A DNA stretch of 36,609 nucleotides from a virus: IMG/VR virus record IMGVR_UViG_3300035034_000974, positions 1-36,609 of that record, one strand, 5' to 3'. Positions 20,236 through 30,700 of this stretch are shown here, piece after piece. Below the pieces are notes generated by a model. That model did not search any database and was not told the DNA's origin. It worked only from the letters and a program-made list of their open reading frames with translations. The position numbers and the translations under genes are program-made. Within the stretch, counting starts at the first letter, position 1. Each line of letters begins with the position of its first letter.

Positions 20236-22467
20236 TTGCTACAACTCAAATGGCACTCAGTAACTATCAGAACTAATAAACAAGCTAATGATATGCTCAA
20301 GCTTGTTAAAAAGTTAAAACCTAAATTTGGGGGTTTTGATACTGAGACAGATGGGTTGCATATAATTTCTTCCACTCCTTTTTTATATCAGTTTGGTTTT
20401 ATTCACCCAAACATGGAAGAAGGTTATACCTATGTAGTGGACCTAGAACATCAACCAAAATTAGCTCAAGCTGTCATTAAGGTTTGGCAGAGACTAGCCA
20501 TGAAGTTTGAGCTTTATTTTGCTCATAATGTTAAATTTGATTTACATATGATGAAGAACATAAAACAACCTTACATAACAGAGAATTTATCAGACACTAT
20601 GTTCTATATCCGTTATGGACACGATGCTCTAAGCCCAAATAATGGTGGTCCACCTTTAGGTTTGAAACCTTATGCAACGCAATATGTTGATCATAATGCT
20701 CAATACCATGAGAAATTAATTAAATCTGAGCAGTCTGAAATAGCTAAAATTTTTAATCTTCAATTAAAAGTAGCTCTAAGAGGCTGTGGTAAACCACCTC
20801 AGAAATACAAAGCTAAGTCTTATACCCTGAGTGTTATTAAAGAACTGTTCAAAGACCCGATCATAGACTACACAGATCTACCAGATAACATTAAAGAACA
20901 CTATTTAGATTGGCTTCAGAATCTCCCTCTATACCTACAAGGTAAAGTTACAGGTTTAGTAGAATCACTAATGATCCCCTACAACATCTTAAACAGAGAG
21001 AATGTTATACGTTATGGTCATTTCGACATAGTTTATATGCTCGAAACTTTTTTGAAATTAAAACCTATTATTAAAGCAAGAGGACAAGAACGTGGGATCC
21101 AGATAGAAGAAAGTTTAATTATACCATTATATGAAATGGAACGTGTTGGATTTAATGCTGATAAAGAATACATCGAACAATGCCGGATTAATGTAAAAGA
21201 TTATATTAAGAAGCGTAGGAAAGTACTTTATAGTTTAGCTCGTACAGAGATTAAGATCGGTCAACACGCTTTAATCAAAGATTTATTTAGAGAACGTTTT
21301 GAACTTATCTTAACTTCAACTAATGCTGAAGAACTAGAAAAAATGCGTAGTGATCTATTAAGAACTTACGGCCCTGAAGAAGAAGTAGTAAAATTTATTG
21401 AAGTGATACAAGAATTAAGGACTCTAGAGAAATGGTATAGTACTTACATCATGCGTTTCTCTAAAGATCTTAAAAAGAATAATCGCTTATATACTATGAT
21501 TAATCAAGTAGGTACTGTGTCCGGAAGAGTTACTTCAGATTTTCAACAATTTCCTAAGAAAGCTATTAAGACAATAGAAGGAGTAGAATTATTTCATCCT
21601 CGTAAAATGATTATAGTCTCTGGAGGTGAATACGATGCACTCATATACTTAGACTATTCACAGATTGAGTTACGTTTTCAAGCTTTCTATACTATTCTTG
21701 TAGGGAATCCAGACCTTAATTTATGTAGGGCCTATATGCCTTATAAATGTTCCGGTGTTTTAAATAATAAATTTGATCCTACAAATCCATGGTACATTAA
21801 AAACTGGAACGATGACTGGTTCCTCGACGAAGACGAAAATACCCTATGGGAGCCGACTGATGTACATGGTACGACTACTACAGTGGCTACAGGCCTTACG
21901 CCTAATGACAGAGCTTTTAAAGCAGCTAGAACCGAAATTGGGAAACGAGTTAATTTCTCAAAGAATTATGGAGCGTCGATCGCTTGTACAAGACGCCTAT
22001 TCCCTGAGAAATCTGAAAAAGAAATAGAGACTATTGACGCAGCTTATTACAAAGCTTTCCCTGGTGTCAAGGACTACCACCTTTACTGTTACAGAAGAGC
22101 TGAAGAATTTAGCTTCACAGAAAACTTATTCGGTGTAAAATATTATGGTGTCTCTGGACATAAGTTAATTAATCTTCTTGTACAAGGGAGTGCTGCTTAT
22201 TATTTAAAATTAAAAATGAGAGAGACTTATGATTATCGTAAAGCTAATAACGTGAAGAGTAAGTATCAAATGAATGTCCATGATGAACTTTCTTTTGAAA
22301 AACATAAAGATGAAATAAAACCATTATTCGATATTCAAAAGATCATGGAAGATTGGCCAGACACCCAAGTACCTATCGTAGCAGACATGGAAGTCACAAC
22401 TACAAACTGGGCTACAAAGGAGAGTATTGCAAATGAAGAAGCATTACGGGTTTATCTTAGCACTTGA
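20236..22467 (+). CDS. polA: Family A DNA polymerase with 3'-5' exonuclease
   Basis: 743 residues, TTG start after GGGTGGGAGA. Exonuclease motifs: FDTETDG (D35, E37), FAHNVKFDLH, YGHFDIVYML. Polymerase motifs: SGRVTSDFQQFP, motif A YLDYSQIELR (D473), motif B-like helix RVNFSKNYGAS, motif C NVHDELS (D683). No 5'-3' exonuclease domain, as usual in phages. It is the replicative polymerase here. A segment of about 60 residues with many Trp and Asp (WYIKNWNDDWFLDED) sits between motifs A and B, longer than in bacterial Pol I. It starts two bases after the primase-helicase stop. Confidence 0.95.
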   Translation: MLQLKWHSVTIRTNKQANDMLKLVKKLKPKFGGFDTETDGLHIISSTPFLYQFGFIHPNMEEGYTYVVDLEHQPKLAQAVIKVWQRLAMKFELYFAHNVKFDLHMMKNIKQPYITENLSDTMFYIRYGHDALSPNNGGPPLGLKPYATQYVDHNAQYHEKLIKSEQSEIAKIFNLQLKVALRGCGKPPQKYKAKSYTLSVIKELFKDPIIDYTDLPDNIKEHYLDWLQNLPLYLQGKVTGLVESLMIPYNILNRENVIRYGHFDIVYMLETFLKLKPIIKARGQERGIQIEESLIIPLYEMERVGFNADKEYIEQCRINVKDYIKKRRKVLYSLARTEIKIGQHALIKDLFRERFELILTSTNAEELEKMRSDLLRTYGPEEEVVKFIEVIQELRTLEKWYSTYIMRFSKDLKKNNRLYTMINQVGTVSGRVTSDFQQFPKKAIKTIEGVELFHPRKMIIVSGGEYDALIYLDYSQIELRFQAFYTILVGNPDLNLCRAYMPYKCSGVLNNKFDPTNPWYIKNWNDDWFLDEDENTLWEPTDVHGTTTTVATGLTPNDRAFKAARTEIGKRVNFSKNYGASIACTRRLFPEKSEKEIETIDAAYYKAFPGVKDYHLYCYRRAEEFSFTENLFGVKYYGVSGHKLINLLVQGSAAYYLKLKMRETYDYRKANNVKSKYQMNVHDELSFEKHKDEIKPLFDIQKIMEDWPDTQVPIVADMEVTTTNWATKESIANEEALRVYLST

Positions 22468-22969
22468 TCCTTCAGGTAGTTTTCACGAAGGAAAAGGAAC
22501 TACAGGGTGGTGCGTAATAGATGCTACAGAAAATACTATTACAGCGTCAGGGCGTCTTTCTGCTAAAAAGTATAATACGATGGAAGCTTATTGGGATGCT
22601 CACTTAGATCTAATCCAAAAATATAAAACAAAATATAACTCTAATTTGATTGTAATCATCGAAGATTATTTACTTTATGCCCATAAAGCTAAGACCCAAA
22701 TCAATTCTAAGATGGAAACGTGTAAGCTCATAGGAGTCTTGCAACACTCCTGTGGTATGTCTGGACCTCCTTATAAGATGCAGACAGCTTCTGAGGTAAA
22801 GAATCGCTGGTCTGATAAGATTCTGCTATATAAAGGATACCTCCAAAAGAAAGGACGTTTCTTTATAATACCTCTTTCACAGAAAAGAGCTGACAAACAT
22901 TGTAGAGACGCAATAAGACACGGTGTTCATTTTAACACCTTCAGAAATAAGAAGGGGGCAAAGAAATGA
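22433..22969 (+). CDS. RuvC-like Holliday junction resolvase
   Basis: 178 residues. RNase H-fold acidic residues are placed as in RuvC: D12 in LALDPSGS, E77 in IVIIEDY, and D154 and D159 in ADKHCRDAIRHG. The family cuts branched DNA with Mg, needed to resolve concatemers before packaging. ATG at 22433 follows AAAGGAG; it overlaps the polymerase end by 35 bases in another frame. An in-frame TTG at 22427 is too close to the SD. Confidence 0.85.
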   Translation: MKKHYGFILALDPSGSFHEGKGTTGWCVIDATENTITASGRLSAKKYNTMEAYWDAHLDLIQKYKTKYNSNLIVIIEDYLLYAHKAKTQINSKMETCKLIGVLQHSCGMSGPPYKMQTASEVKNRWSDKILLYKGYLQKKGRFFIIPLSQKRADKHCRDAIRHGVHFNTFRNKKGAKK

Positions 22970-23253
22970 ACCGAGCAAAGCGGAGAAGCCTAGAACGCTT
23001 AACCCCAGAACAATTAATAGCTATCCTAGATAGAGAAAGATTACAAGCAACCAGAGAAGCTGTACACAGATACTCAGTTGCTATGGCCTTAGTTCTAAGG
23101 GACCGCCTAGGTTTTGGTAAGACTAGGATACATAGATTTTTAAACTATGTTGAAACTTTATTTAAAGATATTCAAGAAGGACAGCTAACTCTAGAAGATG
23201 TAGAGAAACAACTTGATGAAGAATTAGATGTCTTATTTAAACAAACTAAATAA
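22966..23253 (+). CDS. Hypothetical helical protein, 95 aa
   Basis: ATGA overlap with the resolvase stop. Highly charged, four or so helices: basic first (MNRAKRRSLERL), then a segment ALVLRDRLGFGKTRIHRFLNYV, and an acidic end. GFGKT is not a Walker loop in context, as no strand precedes it. Similar small proteins sit in replication operons of many Firmicute phages, without known role. Confidence 0.65.
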   Translation: MNRAKRRSLERLTPEQLIAILDRERLQATREAVHRYSVAMALVLRDRLGFGKTRIHRFLNYVETLFKDIQEGQLTLEDVEKQLDEELDVLFKQTK

Positions 23254-23268
23254 GTGGGAGGTTAAATA

Positions 23269-23772
23269 ATGCTTCAAGATAGTGGATCTAGAACTACTTT
23301 TAAAAGCGGAGCTGTAAGAGATATGTCTAAAGGAAAAGGACGCTTCGATCTACTAGAACCTGAGCTCCTTTTTAGACTTGCTAAACATTATGAAGACGGG
23401 GCCCAAAAATATGACGAGCGTAATTGGGAAAAAGGTATCCCTGTAAATAATTTAATTGACTCAGCCACACGACATTTAATTAAATATTTACAAGGCTGGG
23501 GAGACGAAGATCATCTAGCTGCAGTAGTATGGAACGTAGCCTGTGTCATGCGTTTTGAAAAAGATGATAGAAAAGATTTATTAAACTTACCTTGGCAGCA
23601 AGGAAGATTAACTATAAAAGGAGGTCCTACTTATGGAGAAATCGAATTCGGAAGAACAGAAAGTGCAGGACAAGTCATCGAAAACCGAGACAGATTACGA
23701 CTTCAACAAGAACAAGAACAAGAAACAAACACCAAGCGAACCGAAAAAGACCTCGCCGGAATCATTACATGA
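23269..23772 (+). CDS. dATP/dGTP diphosphohydrolase-like protein
   Basis: 167 residues. The stretch from KGRFDLLEPELLFRLAKHYEDGAQKY to NWEKG, with STRHLIKYLQGWGDEDHLAAVVWNVACVMRFE, follows the phage dATP/dGTP diphosphohydrolase N-terminal family (helical bundle with His and Glu metal ligands). It would lower specific dNTPs or help a modified-base pathway; no base-modification synthase is visible in this window. Residues 125-167 are Gln/Glu-rich and share 140 bases with the next gene in another frame. SD GGGAGG. Confidence 0.75.
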   Translation: MLQDSGSRTTFKSGAVRDMSKGKGRFDLLEPELLFRLAKHYEDGAQKYDERNWEKGIPVNNLIDSATRHLIKYLQGWGDEDHLAAVVWNVACVMRFEKDDRKDLLNLPWQQGRLTIKGGPTYGEIEFGRTESAGQVIENRDRLRLQQEQEQETNTKRTEKDLAGIIT

Positions 23773-24583
23773 ACCGTCTAATTTAATTAACCCAGAGACA
23801 GGACAACCTTACCCAGAACAATTAACTCCAAAACAAATTGAAGAACAAGAACAAAATATTAACATTGAAGGTTTACCTTTAGAAATAGATATTGCTAATA
23901 ACGAAGATATGACGCCTGAAAAATTTACACTATCTCGTAAAGATGGCCTTGGTACTTCAGATTCATCTGTTGTATTAGGAGTCAATCCTTACACTAAAGT
24001 CTCAGAGTTGATTAAAGAAAAATTACGTACCTATGTTACTGAAGAAGAAAAAATGATCGGACAAAAATCGGCTGTTATGAAAGGTAATCACTTAGAACCT
24101 TTAGTAATTTATAAATTTCAAGAATACTTTAAACAACATACCGTTAAACCTCTTGCTCAATATCAGCATAAAGATTTTCCTTTTCTAAAGATTAACTTTG
24201 ATGGGGTCACTGGAAGCCACCCACATTATTTTCCAGTTGAAACTAAAATTGTTACAGCTAAAGGAGAACGACGTTATGATGAAACCAGGGCGATGTTCAA
24301 TGAGTGGGACGGTTTTAAACCTTTGCCTGAAGATGTATCAGAACGTAATTGGAGTATCCAAACTAAAGCTGCGTTCTATGGTGTACCGCCTTATTATTAC
24401 ACCCAGCTTCAACAACAAATACTAGGCTTAGGATCACAGTACGGTTATCTTGCAATATTACATGAAAGAGAATGGAAATTCTACGTTCATTTTGTATGGA
24501 GAGACAACGCAGTTTTAAATGCTTTAATCATTGAAGCTAATAAAGTCTGGAATAAAATAGAAACTTTAAGAGGTAGTGAGTAA
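23633..24583 (+). CDS. YqaJ-type (lambda-like) recombination exonuclease
   Basis: 316 residues. Core from about residue 100: LGTSDSSVVLGVNPY, GNHLEPLVIYKF, INFDG (D190), VETKIV (E203, K205), and a Gln-rich helix YYTQLQQQILGL. This is the PD-(D/E)xK layout of the YqaJ/lambda exo family, which makes 3' tails for annealing. Residues 1-95 are disordered, Lys/Glu/Pro-rich, partly because they are coded over the end of the upstream gene. AAAGGAGGT is 8 bases before ATG, so the long start is supported. It probably works with the ATPase at 15482 and the DUF669-like protein. Confidence 0.87.
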   Translation: MEKSNSEEQKVQDKSSKTETDYDFNKNKNKKQTPSEPKKTSPESLHEPSNLINPETGQPYPEQLTPKQIEEQEQNINIEGLPLEIDIANNEDMTPEKFTLSRKDGLGTSDSSVVLGVNPYTKVSELIKEKLRTYVTEEEKMIGQKSAVMKGNHLEPLVIYKFQEYFKQHTVKPLAQYQHKDFPFLKINFDGVTGSHPHYFPVETKIVTAKGERRYDETRAMFNEWDGFKPLPEDVSERNWSIQTKAAFYGVPPYYYTQLQQQILGLGSQYGYLAILHEREWKFYVHFVWRDNAVLNALIIEANKVWNKIETLRGSE

Positions 24584-24584
24584 A

Positions 24585-24704
24585 ATGTTTCTAACGTTAA
24601 ACAATATTCTAAAAGAAATGTTGGATGAATTAGAACATTTAGAATCAGATCGCATTGAGGAATTTAAAATGATGTTAAAAGATTTAGGGTATAAAAAAGA
24701 GTAG
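24585..24704 (+). CDS. 39-aa acidic peptide ending the early arm
   Basis: One long amphipathic helix (MFLTLNNILKEMLDELEHLE and on). SD-like AGAGGTAGTGAG; ATG three bases after the exonuclease stop. Its stop codon lies inside the 5' arm of the terminator stem. No family recognised. Confidence 0.5.
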   Translation: MFLTLNNILKEMLDELEHLESDRIEEFKMMLKDLGYKKE

Positions 24705-24730
24705 AGGTATTTGCCTCTACTCTTTTTTTT
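24691..24730. terminator. Bidirectional terminator between early and late operons
   Basis: GAGTAGAGG (24699-24707) pairs perfectly with CCTCTACTC (24714-24722). Six A precede it and eight T follow, so both directions end in a U-run. It stops the early plus-strand and late minus-strand transcripts that meet here. Confidence 0.9.
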
Positions 24731-24734
24731 TATG

Positions 24735-27700
24735 CTAACTCCTATAGGTCATGTCTTTTATACGATATTGCACACTCTGCCCTGTCACTGGAATCATCCT
24801 TAATTGCATTTTACTCTTACCAGTTAAAGTATAATGTTTCTTATAGAAACTATCATACCAATCAAACTTCCTCATGTAGAAATTAGAATAATGTGTCTTA
24901 TGCCAAGTCTTACTAACATAATCCCCGCCATTCATTTGCTTGGAATAATTCTGCCAAGTAGATTCATAAGGTTTTAATTTACGCATCGTATTCCCAGTAT
25001 AAGGTTTAGGTTTATAAGGTGCAAATCTTTTAGTGGCACCCAATATACCAGGTACAACTTTATGAATTTCTTGACCTGTACGTTCAGTATATTTAGGACC
25101 AAGCTCTCCATAACGTTGCATAGCAGTACCAATAATTGGGAGGAGAGCTGAGGTCTGTCCTTTCAGACCAGTTGGTTCTCCAAAGACATTCAGTGTTTTT
25201 TTGAGGGGTTCTGGAAGCTGTTCTTGATTAGCTTTTAGAGTTTCACTCAAGAGAGAACCCGTTGGTGCGTTTAATTTACTAGCCATAGAACCTATTGGGT
25301 CTGTACCAATATTATAAACATCCATGAATGAAGGATTAGCTTTAAAAGTCATACCATTATCATACAAAGGAATGTTTCCTGAAAGAATTTGATACTGTAA
25401 AGAATAATTATGCTCTAATTCATAATGGTCTGTATCATCAAAATTCCATATCGGAGTCATTACATCTCTAAATAAATTCGCTACCCAGGGTTGATTGATA
25501 ATCGTCTCTACCCAGAAATCTAAGTTCCGCATTGTAAACGTATAGAAAGGAAATACGGCTTCCATCATACGTTCTGTATCACTCTTGATTGAATAATCAA
25601 AATGAGTTTTGGCAATAGAATAAAAAGATTCTATGTCTGTCTTACCTCTTGAGATATTATAAAGATGTTGTCCTAAACGAGAGATCTGTTCGATTACTTG
25701 GTTAGGAGCCATAGCCGCGTTAGAAAGATGTACAAAACTTTTCCACATTCCTTCTTCTTTATCATCTTCCCCAGGTCTGACTTTATAATAATTTTTCCAA
25801 GGTCCTGTAAGCCCAGCTGAAGGCCCATCCATAATGAAAGCGTGCATGAACTCATAGGTCTCTCGGTCTAAAGTAGGATTCATAAGACTAAAATAAGCTT
25901 CGACATGATCATTTCTAAATCTTCGATTAGGATCCATTTTAATAATAGTTTCTACAGCTTGATTATATTTGCTTAATAGAACACCCGCATCATATTCTGC
26001 TTTAGCAAGCTCTTTAGTCTCTCCTGTAGAGATCATATTCTTCATAGTACTATCTATGAAGTTTCTCATAAATACACCAGGACTAAATAGATAACCAATC
26101 TTATAAGTATAGATTATTTTATTCCAAAGTTTCATAGCAGGATGATCTAACTCATTAGTGTTGATTACTTCAAAAGCTCTACTATAGGTATGATAAGGCA
26201 TAACGATTGCTTCTAATCTCCGAGCATCTTTAATCGCATCCACAGAACTAGGGCTAATTTCTAACATTTCAAAATCTCTTTTACCACCTGTGACTAAAGC
26301 AACTAATCTAAATTCGGGCTGTTGCTGTAAGGCTTTCATTACTTCTTCATCTGAAGCATTTTTCATCCAACCATTGTTAATACTAAAACTTTCGTCATAC
26401 CACATTTGAGCATATTTTGCTTTAGCTGAAGAATGAAGAGCCGATTGTTCAACATTATTTTTATAGAGAGAAATTATAGTATTAGGTACATACTTCGATT
26501 TTTCTTTACGATTTGCTATAGAACCTAAGTTAATAAAATTATATCTTAACTTTCTAAAGAAATTTCTATGAGTAAAGTTTTCTAAATCGAGCATCTTTGC
26601 TTGTATTTCTTGGGGTATTTTATTATGAAGCTCTTCCAAAAATTCCTTACCTGCGAGGTCTCCAACACTACCTACCGCCCGTCCTTCTGAAAGTCTATGC
26701 AGAGAAGCTCTTGTATTCACCAAGGCCATGTTTAATTCTTCATCAAGTTCTTCACCAGCCTTACTTAAGTTTAAATCTTTTAACATAGGTTCTTCAACGA
26801 ATTCATCGTTAAGTTTAAAACGAACTTTACCTTCTTCAATAATACTTTCTAATTTTAAAGAACTTCCAAGTCCGACATACATTCGTTCCTCTTTAGATTC
26901 AATTTCTAAACCTAGTTCAGCGAGCTCATCTTTTTTAAGCATAAAATTTGCAAGGGCTTCTTTTAAACGAGGGTTATCATTAACTGTCCTAAGATTGAAT
27001 TCAAACCAAGGAGCTTGATGAACCATCAATCGTATAAGATTATTATTATCTAGCTTTAAAACTTGCTCTAATTGTTGTGTAGCTAGATTGTCAAAATACT
27101 TTCCTAAAGAATCTAAGAGTACTTGTTGCTCTTCTAAATCTGCATTGTCCATTCGTCTTACAAAAACATCTAATAGATTTTGTGTGTCTTCCAGGTCTGC
27201 AGCTAAAGCTTGTGTAACTGCTCTACTAAACTTGTTACCATGATAAGTCTGAGCTAACTTCACATAATTCTCTTTAGACTCTTGAAAAGATTTAGCAACA
27301 GCTCGTCTTATAGCTGGATCTGCGACATTAGAATCTATTGTAAACTCAAGCATAGCCTCAGCGTAAGTTTTTTCTGAGCCAGGTTTAGAATACTGATAAA
27401 CAAGTTCTCTACCTTTAGGCGTTAATAATTCAGCAACTTTAGGAGGCAAACGATCTATTAAGGCTTGAGACAGGCCGTCTCTTCTTTCGTACTGTTTATA
27501 AAGATATTCTAACATAACCCAATTTGAAAGAACATCTGGTTTATCAGTTCTAAACTTGCTCAAGAAATCTTGAGATGTAGCATTAAAGAGAGGTACGAGC
27601 GAACCTTGATCGTTTATCATAGGTCTTCCACTTAACGAAATGCTATTCATCCCAACGGGTTTTAAAACCTTTAAAGCTTTTCTAATATCAGCCGCATTAG

Positions 27701-30700
27701 CTTCTAAAAGATATGGGTTTTTAACAGCCTTGTGCATTTTATTAAGAGTTTTAGACATGCTTGTTAAAGACTTGGCAAGACTAGCATTAATTTTATCACC
27801 TTCAACAAATTTGAAGTACTCTATAATACTAGTAAAATCTACACCGACTTTAAAACCTAAGAAGTTGGGGCCTTCTGAAGAAGCATATAAGAATTTACCA
27901 GGGTTCAGATACTCCCCATACTTTTCTATAATTTGTTCATCGGTCATTTTAGGAAAAACACTTTGCATATATTCTCTAAAGAAAACCAAACCTTCAGGAC
28001 TTTCTAGCCACTCATTCGTTACACTCATCCAGCTTAATCTTTTATTTGTTTGGGATATGTTTATGAATTGTTCATAAATCATACCTCCTAGTTCTCTAAA
28101 TTCTCTAGAATAATCATTTAAAGAATTTTTATTAACCCGCATAGCAGGTATTTTATTCACACCATCTCCAGCAAGGGAATCAAACTCTTTAGCTAACTGC
28201 ATTAAGAGACTCGCCAAACGCCCATTATTTGGATTAATTAGTTTAGTTGAATTAGTCCCTAACATACGGTCCGTATAATTCCGTAAAACTTTACGCATTT
28301 CTCGGATTTCTTTTTCTGAGATCTCAAAGAACCCTTCCTTTTTACGTATTTCTTTAAGTGTGTCAATCATATCTAGCTTTTCAAAATACTTACGTTCTCT
28401 ACGTGGAAAACCTAAAGCTTTCATTCTTCCCAAGATAAATTGAATATCAAATTTTTCACCATTATGAAAAACTAAAGTAGGCGGAGTACCTGCCTTAGTC
28501 TCCATCGCTCTAAGACTATCAATAAACTCTGAGATAACTTGAGCTTCAGTACGTTGCTCTTTACTAAATTTAGCATCAAAAGCATTAAGTTGTTTTGCTT
28601 CAGTATCATACTTAGCTAACTTAGGATCAAAGAATTTATCTAGAACTATTTTCTGAGGAGTATCTAAAGGATTATTTGTGCCAGCCTTACGCCTTAGAAC
28701 AGCTACTTTTCCTGAACTTCTGAATTCTTTAAAACCAAGCTCTAATATAGAACCAGTTATAGAATATAAAGTTGTGGATTCAATGTCAGCTACGACAAAT
28801 CTTTTAATTGAGTTTTCAAAAAGTTCAGGAAGCTCTTTCTCCATAAATCTAGTAAGCCCTTCAACATCGTCACTAGCAGTATGTTTAGTACCTTCTAATT
28901 TTTCAAGACTTTGACTACGTTTCATCTCTCTTGAATTAACATTATCGTGCATTTTCTCAAGAATGTTTTTAAAGTGCCACTCAAATTGAGTATCAAATTT
29001 AACTGGATCTAACCTGGCATAGTTCTGAATGGTTGTTAAAAGCGACATCCTAGTTGTATCTGTAATACGAGCTCTGTTTAGATCTTCTAAAAAAGATATA
29101 TAACTATTATACTTTCCTGAGTATTCCATAATTTCTTCAGATAACTCTTTAAGTTTCTTCAAAGATTCTGGAACTTTAGCATCTGTGATTGTTCTTAGGA
29201 AACTACCTGTACCTTCATTAGTGTCTAAAGATTTAATAAAAGTATTGATTGTTTCCGCTTCCTTAGAGCCTACTAAGATTTTTAATAAGGAAGATACATG
29301 TTCCATTTTAAAAGTATAATACTTTTTGCCTGCTGTTACATCGAGCTCCCGAGCAGTTACTTTAATAGGATTAATATCATCTAACATAACAGTGAGGTCA
29401 TCTAAAACCCTAAGTCCTTCTTGATATTTGTTACCTTTATTTAATTGCCTAATAATTCGTTGTAATTCTAACCAGTTGTCAGCAAAGGCACTCTTAGCTG
29501 ATAGATTTTCTGCTGCTCCTTTAAAGTTGTGGATAACTTCTGCAAGATATTCTGGAGGTGTTGAAGCCCCTGCTTTTTTAACAGCACTATAAATCTCTAT
29601 AGGATTTTTTATAAAATTATATTGCCCAGAAATAGCTTCTGTGATCCCAAGATGTTTAGGTGTGCTTAAAGTCTTAGGAATATATTCATCTAAAATCTGA
29701 ATAAGTTTGTACTGAATATATTCTGTAGGATATTTAGAACCTTCCATATTCTTTAACTCTTGAGTTAATCTTTGGCGAAGAGCCCAATGCACTTTTTGAA
29801 AAGCTTGGAAATCTTTTTGTTCTTTTCTAAAAACTGAGATAGCTTCTTCATAACGTTCTTGAGGGTATTTTAGGTTTACTGCTTTTTTTCTTAATTTACT
29901 TAGTTCAAAAGATCTTTCTTTTAAATATTCAATATATCTTTTTTCTGAATCTTTAAACCCAAAAATAATTTTGCTACTTAATTTACGATAAAACATGTAA
30001 GATGTTTTAGATTGTACTTTCTCTGCAATTAGATTAACCAAAGACGAATTCTCATCTAACCAACCACTTAGATTTTCTAGATCTGGAAATTGTTTATCTA
30101 ATTCGTGGACAACTTCTTTTACTTTTTTGGGATCAATCTCTATAGGTTTTACAATAGGTTGTAATTCATTAACCTTCAAATGTTTAAGTTGGCTTTCTTG
30201 AAGAACGTCAATAATCTTGCCTTGTTTAATAGCTTGGTCGTACATCTTTTTCATCTTCATATTGATGTTGACCCCTTCTTCAAAAGGATCGACTTCTTGG
30301 AGTGTGTCTTTAAAAAGTTTATTATAACCCGTCATAAAATTATTTATTCGAACCTGTATATTAAACTTATAAAAATCTACTTTTGATAGGTCGCCTTTAC
30401 TGTCAAAAATTTGTTTAGAAATATCATCAATAAAAGCATTAATGTTAGCTTCTATTTCATCAATTAATTTATTATAGAAAGGAGTATTTCCTTTATAAAG
30501 AACGTTCTGTTTATAACGGTTTATTAAAGGTAACTTCTGTACGTCTTTTTGAAGCCTGTGTAGTTGTTGATTTAAACCTCTAATAATTGAATCTTGTTCT
30601 ACAATCTTAGTTTTAACTTTAGTGTTCTCTCTAATTTCTTTAGCGAGAGCGATGTCTTCCTGAATTCTAAAAAAGTCTGAAAAGACATCATTTTTATTTG

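Noticed and set aside
20421-20431. AGGTTATACCT, the centre of conserved hairpin copy 3, inside the polymerase gene
   Set aside because: The outer pairs CTTT/GAAG are absent and the bases are coding (motif-free part of the exonuclease domain). Chance match.
26597-28914. Plus-strand reading frames inside the giant virion gene
   Set aside because: They lack SD sites and lie fully opposite a continuous 2796-codon gene with recognisable motifs; shadows of that gene.
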